Source: Elusimicrobia bacterium RIFOXYB2_FULL_49_7 (GTDB lineage: Bacteria > Fibrobacterota > OXYB2-FULL-49-7). From it: DNA of 7,734 bases. The stretch lies in the NCBI GenBank assembly GCA_001800515.1, contig MGVN01000059.1, positions 3,980 to 11,713 on the forward strand. Reading direction: 5' to 3'. The notes beneath the pieces were generated by a model. It worked only from the letters and a program-made list of their open reading frames with translations. It was not told the DNA's origin and ran no database searches. Positions 1 through 6,475 of this stretch are shown here, in pieces. The first letter of the stretch is position 1; each line of letters begins with the position of its first letter. The translations under genes and the position numbers were made by a program.

Positions 1-614
1 CGGATATGGATGCACTTGACAGTTATCTCTGGAGCGGCCATGCCACACTTGCAGGGAGACACCGCGTTTCGTGGCAATCAACAGGTGAAGTGCTTGAGCT
101 GTTCGGCCGGACAAAAGAGGAAGCGCAAGGGAGGTGCCGGCAGTATGTCGCTGAGGGGCAATCAATGGGGAAACGCGACGACCTTACTGGCGGCGGTTTG
201 CGGCGAAGCGCTGGCGGGTGGCAGGGAGTGCAGGCGCTTAAGAAGACGAAAGAGTATTGGCGGAGCGACGAGCGGGTATTGGGTGACGGCGGATTCGTGG
301 AGTCGATTTTGAGAATATCGGATGAAGCTCTGGTACGTAAGAAAAAACTGCGCCGACAGGGATGGACTATAGATAAACTTGCTGAACGCGCTAGCGAACT
401 ATTGGGAATTAAGAAAGAAGATATATTCAAACGAGGGAAACAGAACAATATATCACAAGCAAGGAGCCTGGTGGTGTATTGGGGTAGAAAGGAACTGGGA
501 CTTCCCGGAACTGAGCTGGCGGCATTCTTTGGAATAACCAAACAGTCAGTCAGTGAAGCCGTGTCACGGGGAGAAAAGCTTGTCAGGAACAAAGGTCATT
601 ACCTGACTACCTGA
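1..614 (+). CDS. REP-associated tyrosine transposase (RAYT, IS200/IS605-like Y1 family), C-terminal part
   Basis: The frame is already open at the left edge, so the N-terminal Y1 nuclease core with the HUH motif and catalytic tyrosine is outside the window. An ATG at 6 is probably internal. Visible family hallmarks are LDSYLWSGHATLAG near the start, a GRTKEEA..R..QYVAEG helix, GKRDDLTGGGLRRSAGGW, and SDERVLGDGGFVESIL. A basic linker (RKKKLRRQGW) leads to a C-terminal DnaA domain IV-like helix-turn-helix: ARSLVVYWGRKELGLPGTELAAFFGITKQSVSEAVSRGEKL is the region, at about residues 152-192 counted from the ATG at 6. Proteins of this family cut and join single-stranded DNA at REP-like hairpins. 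The C-terminal end is intact and stops at TGA 612-614, inside a short repeat. The gene is separated by 128 bases from the fibre operon and is probably independent of it. I am confident of the family but not of the activity, since the catalytic half is unseen. Confidence 0.85.
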   Translation, partial: DMDALDSYLWSGHATLAGRHRVSWQSTGEVLELFGRTKEEAQGRCRQYVAEGQSMGKRDDLTGGGLRRSAGGWQGVQALKKTKEYWRSDERVLGDGGFVESILRISDEALVRKKKLRRQGWTIDKLAERASELLGIKKEDIFKRGKQNNISQARSLVVYWGRKELGLPGTELAAFFGITKQSVSEAVSRGEKLVRNKGHYLTT

Positions 615-624
615 CTCCGTCCCC
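600..624. repeat. Direct repeat plus GGGGACGGAGTCAG-type motif at the RAYT gene end
   Basis: Two adjacent copies of TACCTGAC (600-607 and 608-615) are followed by TCCGTCCCC (616-624). The complementary strand reads GGGGACGGAGTCAGG. The transposase stop codon (612-614) lies inside the second copy. From general knowledge, similar strings flank RAYT-type genes in Geobacter-like genomes, so this may be the right end of the element or a REP-like unit it acts on. That reading is inference: the matching left end is outside the window and no other copy is seen here. Confidence 0.4.
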
Positions 625-669
625 ATCGCCCTGCAATACAAAGAAGAAATATGTTCGCATCGGAAAGGA

Positions 670-696
670 TGATATAAGAATAGAAGCATTATATCA
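670..696. promoter_or_regulatory. AT-rich inverted repeat upstream of the fibre operon
   Basis: TGATATAA (670-677) is matched perfectly by its reverse complement TTATATCA (689-696) around an 11-base spacer. It lies 46 bases before the first fibre-gene start, in the only long gap ahead of the operon. It could be an operator for a dimeric regulator or part of the promoter region. I found no convincing sigma-70 -35/-10 pair or sigma-54 site around it. An 8-bp AT-rich palindrome can also arise by chance, so the call is tentative. Confidence 0.25.
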
Positions 697-742
697 ATCG
701 AATAATGACATACATTAACTCTAACTATCAGGGAGAAGTGAG

Positions 743-1474
743 ATGAATGCGAGGCGCTTGTCGATCAGGATTATGGAGATGGTGGTTTTGGGGGTATTCA
801 TTGTTTTTCAATGCTCTTTTGCGGGGGCTGCGGACAAAACAATTCACTTCCAAGGGAAACTGAAGGATGCGTCAAATAATCTTCTCAATGGAGATCAGGT
901 AATAACATTCAAACTATGGGATAACAGCACCTCTACAGATCCTTCCTGCCTTAAGGCAACAATGAGTAATTATACTGTCCGCTGCACAAATGGCCTTTTT
1001 AATGTAGAACTGGGCAAATATGGCGAATTGAACGGTTTGCCTTTTGACAGTCAGTATTGGCTGGAAATCAGATTTGGTGATAATAATATCCTCTCTCCTC
1101 GTCAGCCAATCGGTTCTGTCGGCTATGCCCACGGCAGTTTGGGGGATTTCAATGTTAATGGTACATTAAGTGTGGGAACAGGTACTTCAAATGATGTATT
1201 TACTACCTATAAGGCAGGAGGAAACACATCTGTTTGGCAGCATTCCGCGCCTGGATTCAGCATAAATACAACTGGAACAATGCTCAGCATAAAAATTGTG
1301 AATAATGGCGTGAATCTGACTAATTGTGGAGGACATATAGATTTTGATAAAGACATTGCTGCATGGGATTCTTCTCAATCAATGAAATTCTATCCAGGGC
1401 AGTCAGCAAGTCCCTTGCTGACATTGACTGAAGGCGCCGGGGGGACATTGGGAATGTGGGTATTGGAACAATGA
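743..1474 (+). CDS. Secreted fibre-like protein, copy 1, N-terminal part (frame-disrupted)
   Basis: The ATG start follows an AGGGAG ribosome binding site (730-735). Residues 1-29 form a Sec signal peptide (RR at 4-5, hydrophobic core, AGA before the mature Ala30-Asp-Lys). Residues 30 to about 136 are the N-terminal domain shared by all four proteins here (ADKTIHFQGKLKDA, CTNGLFNVELGK, SPRQPIGSVGYAHGSLGDFNVNG). Beyond it a beta-rich shaft begins. The frame ends at TGA 1472-1474, just after MWVLEQ, exactly where the next frame begins an in-register NVGIGT.TPGQKLDV shaft motif. One extra base near 1439-1452 would join this to the following frame as a single protein of about 640 residues. As it stands the product would be a signal peptide, the shared domain and a short shaft without the C-terminal chaperone. 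It could be a pseudogene, a sequencing error, a slippage-controlled gene or a truly split one. Confidence 0.8.
   Translation: MNARRLSIRIMEMVVLGVFIVFQCSFAGAADKTIHFQGKLKDASNNLLNGDQVITFKLWDNSTSTDPSCLKATMSNYTVRCTNGLFNVELGKYGELNGLPFDSQYWLEIRFGDNNILSPRQPIGSVGYAHGSLGDFNVNGTLSVGTGTSNDVFTTYKAGGNTSVWQHSAPGFSINTTGTMLSIKIVNNGVNLTNCGGHIDFDKDIAAWDSSQSMKFYPGQSASPLLTLTEGAGGTLGMWVLEQ
1439..1452 (+). other. Frame-change site (-1) between the two halves of copy 1
   Basis: A run of six G (1439-1444) is followed eight bases on by GGG (1450-1452). Upstream the reading frame of the signal-peptide half is open. Downstream the frame one base back carries the shaft motif. Adding one G to either run restores a continuous protein, reading ...AGGDIGNVGIGT or ...AGGTLGNVGIGT. 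The true -1 frame is closed upstream by a TGA at 1429-1431, so the shift must occur after that point. The codons are GCC GGG GGG ACA, so a tRNA could slip back one base on the G run, but this is not a canonical X XXY YYZ slippery heptamer. A base-calling error in a homopolymer is equally possible. Confidence 0.65.
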
Positions 1475-2664
1475 CCCCGGGACAAAAACTTGATGTTGTT
1501 GGTAATGCCGCTATCAGCGGCAGTATTACAGGTGGTGGTACACTGGGTATCGGAACAGGCAGTCCACAGGCAAGATTGCATGTGCATGAATCAACAGCGT
1601 TAGGTGGGAATTTGGGTAATTCGCAGATAATGGAAAGATTCAGCGGGGTAACTGGCGGAAACACTCTCAAACACAGCGTATGGCTTTATCGAGACGATAG
1701 TGCGTACTCGAATTGGTGGACAACCAGACTGCATGACGGTATAAGCATTGATGACTCGTACTCCACGCCAGGATCAAATACACTCACATGGTGGGAGAGG
1801 GATCCCAATCATGATGTGCAATCATGGGGAAGCGGGGCGAGCCCATATTTAACTATTAATGCAGGTAGAGTCGGTGTCGGGATCACATCTCCCACAAAGG
1901 CACTTACCTTGGCACATGCGTCAAATGGATTTGTCGCTATGAACACTTATTGCCCGGGATTAGAGAGCAGATATCTTGAAATCGGTTATGATTATGGTAA
2001 TAGTAATGCAATTATAAACTGGAATTCTCCTGATACTGATGATGGTTATAGTCCTTCTGCTCGGCATTTTGAAATAAGACGTAATGGAACCCCATTACTG
2101 ATCATGCGTACAAACGGCAACATAGGGTTTAACACTGCCGCACATTCGTATTATACGCTCGATGTCGGTGGCCAAATTCGTGCAAATGGTGGATCTTGGA
2201 CGAGTTCCGATGAAAGGCTGAAGAAGAATATTGAAATCGCATCAGTATCCGGTGTTTTAGATAAGGTCAAGAATCTGAACATGATCAAATATCAGCTTAA
2301 TAAAGATGAAGTGAAAAAAATGAAAGCTGGAGTCAAAACATTGGAAGAGTACGATAAAAAGATAGAACGCGATGTTTTAAGTGCGACTACAGACACAGCA
2401 AAGATACCTGCATTGTTAGTTGAAAGAAAGAATGCAGAAGAGGAGAGCTTGAAATACTGCGATGATAAGCAAATTGGTGTAAGTGCACAGGAGCTTGAAG
2501 CGCAATTTCCTGAACTTGTAAGGACTGATGAAAACGGCTATAAAGCTGTCGCCTACGAAAAACTATCTGTAGTCCTGCTCCAGGCATTGAAAGAACAACA
2601 GCAACAGATTGATACATTAAAAGTGCAAATAGCCAATTTAGACAATAAAAAGGTGGACAAATAG
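1456..2664 (+). CDS. Tail-fibre-like shaft with C-terminal peptidase S74 / endosialidase chaperone domain, copy 1 C-terminal part
   Basis: The frame contains shaft units at the GTG/ATG region (VGIGTMTPGQKLDV), at about 1537 (GTLGIGTGSPQARLHV), 1864 (GRVGVGITSPTKALTL) and 2116 (GNIGFNT, then YTLDVGGQIRANG). It ends in an S74 intramolecular chaperone domain beginning at WTSSDERLKKNI. The presumed autocleavage serine is codon 2206-2208, with Asp next and Lys five residues on, as in phage endosialidase tails. GVSAQELEAQFPELV and YEKLSVVLLQALKEQQQQIDTLKVQI form the conserved middle and the C-terminal coiled coil. A charged helical insertion separates the two halves of the domain. I list GTG 1456 as the first possible start (ATG 1471 is the next), but no good ribosome site or signal peptide precedes it. 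The segment is therefore most likely the continuation of the gene at 743 rather than an independent gene. Confidence 0.8.
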   Translation: MGIGTMTPGQKLDVVGNAAISGSITGGGTLGIGTGSPQARLHVHESTALGGNLGNSQIMERFSGVTGGNTLKHSVWLYRDDSAYSNWWTTRLHDGISIDDSYSTPGSNTLTWWERDPNHDVQSWGSGASPYLTINAGRVGVGITSPTKALTLAHASNGFVAMNTYCPGLESRYLEIGYDYGNSNAIINWNSPDTDDGYSPSARHFEIRRNGTPLLIMRTNGNIGFNTAAHSYYTLDVGGQIRANGGSWTSSDERLKKNIEIASVSGVLDKVKNLNMIKYQLNKDEVKKMKAGVKTLEEYDKKIERDVLSATTDTAKIPALLVERKNAEEESLKYCDDKQIGVSAQELEAQFPELVRTDENGYKAVAYEKLSVVLLQALKEQQQQIDTLKVQIANLDNKKVDK

Positions 2665-2721
2665 CGGGCAGGTGGACCGATTTAAGCAGTCGAACGTACT
2701 GGATATGTTTTAGGTGAATAA

Positions 2722-2741
2722 AGAAAGGAGTGAAAATCGTG
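2722..2741 (+). promoter_or_regulatory. Ribosome binding site and GTG start of copy 2
   Basis: AGAAAGGAG (2722-2730) is a strong Shine-Dalgarno sequence. A GTG at 2730 overlaps it and cannot use it. The in-frame GTG at 2739 sits eight bases downstream of GGAG. Starting there gives MCNPSWYKRFLG, which matches MCRVSWPKQILS of copy 3 and puts the signal-peptide cleavage at residue 29/30, as in the other three copies. Confidence 0.8.
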
Positions 2742-4319
2742 TGTAATCCTTCATGGTATAAAAGGTTCCTCGGCATTGCATTTATGATGCTCTCATTATT
2801 GGCATGTCTTTATCCTGTTGAAGCAGCTGACAAAACAATCCATTTTCAAGGGAAGTTGAAGGATGCGCAGGGGAACTTACTCAATGGCAGCCAGAGAATA
2901 CGATTCCAAATATGGAATGGCGAACGTAGCGTCAAGGATCTTGGGTATTATGATGTGGATTGCACGAATGGGCTATTCAATGTAGAACTTGGGAAAGATG
3001 GTAAGTTAAACGACCTGTCTTTTAATGAGCAGTATTATGTTGAGGTATCTTTCGGTGAGAACAATGTCCTCTCTCCCCGCCAACCTATCGGCTCCGCGGG
3101 CTATGCCCACGGCAGTTTGGGAGATTTCAATGTTAATGGAAAGTTGGGAATTGGGACTGTCAGCGTGTCCAATGCCACTGTAAGCAATTCCAATTACGGA
3201 TTGTGCATTGCCGACAATATGACGCTCAAGAATCGGCTTTATCTCGGTGGGAACGGCGCCGATTTGCTGGTAGGCATGAATGTTAAAACAAGTCCTGGAG
3301 TGTGGTTGAATGATTCAGCAGCAGACCCCTCTGCAATGATGACCTTCACGCAGTATGGCGATATTGCCTTTAACACAAGAGGGGCCGGTCAGTCTGATGT
3401 TCTTGGAACGAACAGGATCCTGATCAGAAATAACGGATACATCGGGATAGGTAATCTCTTAACCCCTGATGTCAGATTGGATATCATTGATGATAATGCC
3501 TCTGCGGGTATTAGAATAAGGCATTCAAATCTAACTCAGGGCATCAGCATCGGTTACAATACAATTGCTGCAAATGGCTCGAACCCGAACCAGGATATAG
3601 CACTAACGCCCAAGGGTACGGGGTCCTTGAAACTTAACGGAGCTGTAACAACGCTAGGTAGTGTAGGCATTGGGACTGCGTCTCCAAACGCCACACTTGC
3701 GATTAAGTCATCACAGGCAGGGTTAACGCCTAGCTATGGCTCCTACCACGACAGCAGATGTGGTATTTTCATAGCTCCTCAAGACGGAAATAAACTGTCT
3801 TCTCTGCATATCACATCTGAGTACAACAGTTCATCCTATCCTAATTACGGTATAGTAATGGTAAACGGCTCAGGAACGACAAACTACGATACATGGGGCA
3901 TATGTCACGATGGCCCGGCAAAATCTAACGGAGGGTTGCATTTCAAGTACGGGTATAACCAAAACAATGTTCATGTGGCGAACTCTCTTATGACGATCAA
4001 AAAGGATGGCAGCGTCGGTATCGGCACTCCTGATCCTCAGGCGAAGTTGGAGGTTAACGGGAATACAAAGATTTCAGGTTCTGTCACAATAGGGAACAGC
4101 CCCTGTATGTACGCCGTGAGTGAGAGTAAAACCGGAGTTTTCGATGATAGAGGGAATGCAGGCACTTTTCATACTTTTCTTATTATTGCACCTTCCAGTA
4201 CTTCAACAAGGAAAATTCGTTACGGGACATTTGACTCGCGAGGTGGTAATTTCTCTGCAGTTGCTGTTGAAACGGACAACTGGGCATATTACAGGATTAC
4301 CAGCAGTATTAACTTCTGA
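2739..4319 (+). CDS. Secreted fibre-like protein, copy 2, without S74 chaperone domain
   Basis: The product has 526 residues from GTG 2739; a longer reading from GTG 2730 is unlikely. Residues 1-29 are a signal peptide (YKR, hydrophobic core, VEA before Ala30). Residues 30 to about 133 are the shared N-terminal domain. The shaft has motif units at 3138 (GKLGIGT), 3435 (GYIGIGN), 3657 (GSVGIGTASPNATLAI) and 4008 (GSVGIGTPDPQAKLEVNGN), separated by 74-117 residues of varied beta-rich sequence. Unlike copies 1 and 3 it has no SDxRLK chaperone domain. After KISGSVTIG it ends in an unrecognised tail of roughly 75 residues finishing YYRITSSINF. No continuation of an S74 domain is apparent after the stop, so this does not look like a frameshift. 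It lies 74 bases after copy 1 and 41 before copy 3, so operon membership is likely. Role inferred: exported trimeric fibre, possibly folded with help from a sibling. Confidence 0.85.
   Translation: MCNPSWYKRFLGIAFMMLSLLACLYPVEAADKTIHFQGKLKDAQGNLLNGSQRIRFQIWNGERSVKDLGYYDVDCTNGLFNVELGKDGKLNDLSFNEQYYVEVSFGENNVLSPRQPIGSAGYAHGSLGDFNVNGKLGIGTVSVSNATVSNSNYGLCIADNMTLKNRLYLGGNGADLLVGMNVKTSPGVWLNDSAADPSAMMTFTQYGDIAFNTRGAGQSDVLGTNRILIRNNGYIGIGNLLTPDVRLDIIDDNASAGIRIRHSNLTQGISIGYNTIAANGSNPNQDIALTPKGTGSLKLNGAVTTLGSVGIGTASPNATLAIKSSQAGLTPSYGSYHDSRCGIFIAPQDGNKLSSLHITSEYNSSSYPNYGIVMVNGSGTTNYDTWGICHDGPAKSNGGLHFKYGYNQNNVHVANSLMTIKKDGSVGIGTPDPQAKLEVNGNTKISGSVTIGNSPCMYAVSESKTGVFDDRGNAGTFHTFLIIAPSSTSTRKIRYGTFDSRGGNFSAVAVETDNWAYYRITSSINF
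2823..3158 (+). repeat. Near-identical paralogous DNA block, copy A (shared N-terminal domain)
   Basis: Aligned without gaps to 4445-4780, this 336-base block differs at about 30 positions by my hand count (roughly 91% identity). Runs with no difference at all include 2885-2923 (39 bases), 2949-2995 (47) and 3045-3097 (53). Identity at third codon positions in these runs implies recent duplication or gene conversion rather than protein-level constraint alone. Confidence 0.85.
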
Positions 4320-4360
4320 GCTGCACTAACAATTCTTTGATATCCTAAGGAGTATTCACA

Positions 4361-6445
4361 ATGTGTAGAGTTTCCTGGCCGAAGCAGATTCTGAGCATGC
4401 TGATCCTAGTATCCCTGATCGTAACACTATGTCCTTTTGCAGAAGCAGCAGACAAAACGATACATTTTCAAGGGAAACTGAAGGATGCACAGGGGAACTT
4501 GCTCAGTGGCAGCCAGAGAATACGATTCCAAATATGGAATGGCGATCGTAGCGTCAAGGATCTTGGGTTCTATGATGTGGATTGCACGAATGGGCTATTC
4601 AATGTAGAACTTGGGAAGTCTGGTGAATTAAACAATCTGTCTTTTGATGAGCAGTATTATGTTGAAGTATCTTTCGGTGAGAACAATGTCCTCTCTCCCC
4701 GCCAACCTATCGGCTCCGCCGGCTATGCCCATGCTAGTTTGGGAGATTTTAATGTGAATGGGAAGTTAGGGATTGGGACGACCCCAACTGCGAAATTGCA
4801 TTTAGGTGTATATAATACCAATTCAATAATGAGATGTGACGATGGATATGGTCCTATAAGTTGGGGTATTGATAGAAATGCCAATAACGGTTGGGGTACT
4901 ACATTTTGGGCTTGGCAGCCTGATAATAGCAATAATGGACCAAACCTAGCATTTGCCACAGGTCAGGGTTCGACAGTCTTACCGAACAATAACATAAGAA
5001 TGCTTATTGATAAGAATGGTTATGTCGGAATAGGAACGACAGTACCCGATAGACCGTTAGTGGTGACAAGGGATTCGAGCCCTGGTTGGGGTTTAATGCA
5101 AGTAGTTGGAGGTGCTTCTAATTCTGAAGCGGGTATAGGATTTAGAGATACGACGGACGGCAATGGTGGAACATGGGTAATAGGGAAAAATGTGGGTATT
5201 CCAAATCCCAATGATGCTTTTTCCTGGTATTACAATGGTGTCAAGGCTGTTATTGATACTAATGGTAACGTTGGGATAGGAACCATGAACCCATCAAGTA
5301 ATCTGCATATATATTCATTATCCAATCCGGGGAATAATTATCAAGGACAGTTGCAAATCGGCGGTCATTATCTCAGTAGTACTGCAGAAACATTTCTATC
5401 AATAGGTACCCAACAAACAGGACAATATGCCTTTATTAATGTTGCGAGGACAGTTTCAGGGGCTCCTTCATTAGTATTAAATGAATACGGTGGCAATGTG
5501 GGAATAGGAACCACAAGCCCTAAAGGTAAGCTTCATGTAAATGGCAACACTACAACTAATGAGGAGTTGTTGACTCTTGTAGGCACGTATTCAGGGCCGG
5601 GTGTCGAGAAGTCTTTAACATGGAGAGACCCATCAAACATTACATCAATGATTTCGTCGCGATATTTTAACCCGGACTCAGGTATCATATTCGGGCATAT
5701 TTACAATTCAGGATACCAAACATCCGACATTATGACTATCAGGGGTAACGGCAAGGTTGGCATTGGTACGACAAATCCTGCCGGATCAGGTGCTGGGGCA
5801 ACCGGTACAAAGCTAGATGTTGCAGGCAATATTCGTACCTATGGACAGTATTATGTGGACACCTCACTCAACGGGGGACATGGACTTTACTATCACACAA
5901 ATAGAGACGGTTTGCAATTCTTCGGGACTGGGGGAGCCGATACAGTATTGATTAAAGGCAACGGCAACGTCGGCATCGGAACCACAAACCCAACAAATAA
6001 ACTTGAAATAATTGGTAATCTATTTGTTCATGGAAGCTGTGTAAACACAACTTCGGAGCATTGGACTAGATCATCTGATGCAAGATTGAAAAGGAATATT
6101 AAGGCCTTATCAGAGGCTCTGGATAAACTGTTGGAGTTGCGTGGGGTGAATTACGAATGGAAAGAACCTTCACGGCATGACAACCTTTCAGGCACTCAGA
6201 TGGGGTTTGTAGCCCAGGAAGTTGAAAGAGTGTTTCCTGATTGGGTATCAACAGATAACGACGGCTATAAAGGTATTAATATGAGAGGGTTTGATGCTCT
6301 CGCTGTTGAAGCAATCCGGACCCTTAAAACTGAGAATGATGAGTTGAGCAAGAAAAATAAAGCATTGGAAACCAAGATAGAAGAACTAAAGCAGAAGTAT
6401 AATAGTATCGAATCAAGAATTGTCTTGCTGGAAAAGAGTAAATAG
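4361..6445 (+). CDS. Secreted tail-fibre-like protein with C-terminal peptidase S74 / endosialidase chaperone domain, copy 3
   Basis: This is the most complete member, 694 residues. TAAGGAG (4346-4352) precedes ATG by eight bases. A signal peptide (1-29, AEA before Ala30) is followed by the shared N-terminal domain (30 to about 133). The shaft then has six GNVGIGTT.P-type units starting at 4760, 5018, 5264, 5492, 5750 and 5963. The C-terminal ICE domain begins at WTRSSDARLKRNI, with presumed autocleavage Ser572 and Lys577. It continues with VNYEWKEP, GTQMGFVAQEVERVFPDWV and FDALAVEAIRTLK, and closes in a heptad-rich coiled coil up to LLEKSK. In phage endosialidases and appendages this domain drives trimerisation and then cuts itself off. 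Here the signal peptide and absence of phage genes indicate an exported bacterial fibre. Whether it acts as an adhesin, a surface layer component or something else cannot be told from the sequence. Confidence 0.92.
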   Translation: MCRVSWPKQILSMLILVSLIVTLCPFAEAADKTIHFQGKLKDAQGNLLSGSQRIRFQIWNGDRSVKDLGFYDVDCTNGLFNVELGKSGELNNLSFDEQYYVEVSFGENNVLSPRQPIGSAGYAHASLGDFNVNGKLGIGTTPTAKLHLGVYNTNSIMRCDDGYGPISWGIDRNANNGWGTTFWAWQPDNSNNGPNLAFATGQGSTVLPNNNIRMLIDKNGYVGIGTTVPDRPLVVTRDSSPGWGLMQVVGGASNSEAGIGFRDTTDGNGGTWVIGKNVGIPNPNDAFSWYYNGVKAVIDTNGNVGIGTMNPSSNLHIYSLSNPGNNYQGQLQIGGHYLSSTAETFLSIGTQQTGQYAFINVARTVSGAPSLVLNEYGGNVGIGTTSPKGKLHVNGNTTTNEELLTLVGTYSGPGVEKSLTWRDPSNITSMISSRYFNPDSGIIFGHIYNSGYQTSDIMTIRGNGKVGIGTTNPAGSGAGATGTKLDVAGNIRTYGQYYVDTSLNGGHGLYYHTNRDGLQFFGTGGADTVLIKGNGNVGIGTTNPTNKLEIIGNLFVHGSCVNTTSEHWTRSSDARLKRNIKALSEALDKLLELRGVNYEWKEPSRHDNLSGTQMGFVAQEVERVFPDWVSTDNDGYKGINMRGFDALAVEAIRTLKTENDELSKKNKALETKIEELKQKYNSIESRIVLLEKSK
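4445..4780 (+). repeat. Near-identical paralogous DNA block, copy B (shared N-terminal domain)
   Basis: This is the partner of 2823-3158, at a constant offset of 1622 bases and with no indels. It covers the last signal-peptide residues, the whole shared N-terminal domain and the first GKLGIGT unit. Similarity ends abruptly after the GIGT motif, where the shaft sequences become unrelated. Copy 4 (from about 6561) is related but more diverged and carries small insertions. Confidence 0.85.
4760..6022 (+). repeat. Six spaced G-[NYK]-[VL]-GIGTT shaft units in copy 3
   Basis: Units start at 4760, 5018, 5264, 5492, 5750 and 5963, giving spacings of 86, 82, 76, 86 and 71 codons. Each has the pattern of a short acidic or asparagine turn, GNVGIGTT, a proline-containing turn, then a KL.V or KL.I strand, often ending in GN. 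The segments between units are dissimilar. The arrangement fits a repeating trimeric beta-fibre with variable inserted domains. It is a protein-level repeat rather than a DNA tandem repeat. Confidence 0.75.
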
Positions 6446-6475
6446 CCCAGTTGTTGTGAAACATAGGAGATAATC

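Noticed and set aside
10..312. 100-codon plus-strand frame overlapping the transposase
   Set aside because: It is a shadow frame of the GC-rich first part of the RAYT gene, with composition-driven Arg/Gly content and no ribosome site.
23..592. 189-codon open frame on the minus strand
   Set aside because: It lies wholly opposite the transposase, whose family motifs are clear. The minus-strand protein has no recognisable features.
2665..2721. Terminator between copies 1 and 2 (CAGT/ACTG pairing and an 8-base AGGTGGAC repeat nearby)
   Set aside because: The stem is only four base pairs with no following T run. The short direct repeat is within chance expectation.
2730..2732. Upstream GTG as the start of copy 2
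   Set aside because: It overlaps its own Shine-Dalgarno sequence. The GTG at 2739 has correct spacing and matches the paralogs' signal-peptide register.
2387..2776. 129-codon minus-strand frame spanning the copy 1 / copy 2 gap
   Set aside because: It lies opposite the S74 domain and the copy 2 signal peptide, and shows no recognisable domain or ribosome site.
2739..2825. Lipoprotein signal (LLAC) in copy 2
   Set aside because: The three sibling proteins lack a lipobox at the same place and all four share an AxA or xEA type cleavage site just before Ala30.
4760..6022. Tandem DNA repeat or CRISPR-like array from the recurring GTCGGAATAGGAAC-type strings
   Set aside because: The recurrences encode the GNVGIGT protein motif with variable codons at 71-86 codon spacing. 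They are too diverged and too far apart for a CRISPR or satellite.
743..6445. Prophage tail-fibre region
   Set aside because: S74 domains suggest phage, but each protein has a Sec signal peptide, the genes are tandem paralogs, and no phage structural, assembly or lysis gene is visible. Flanking sequence could still change this.
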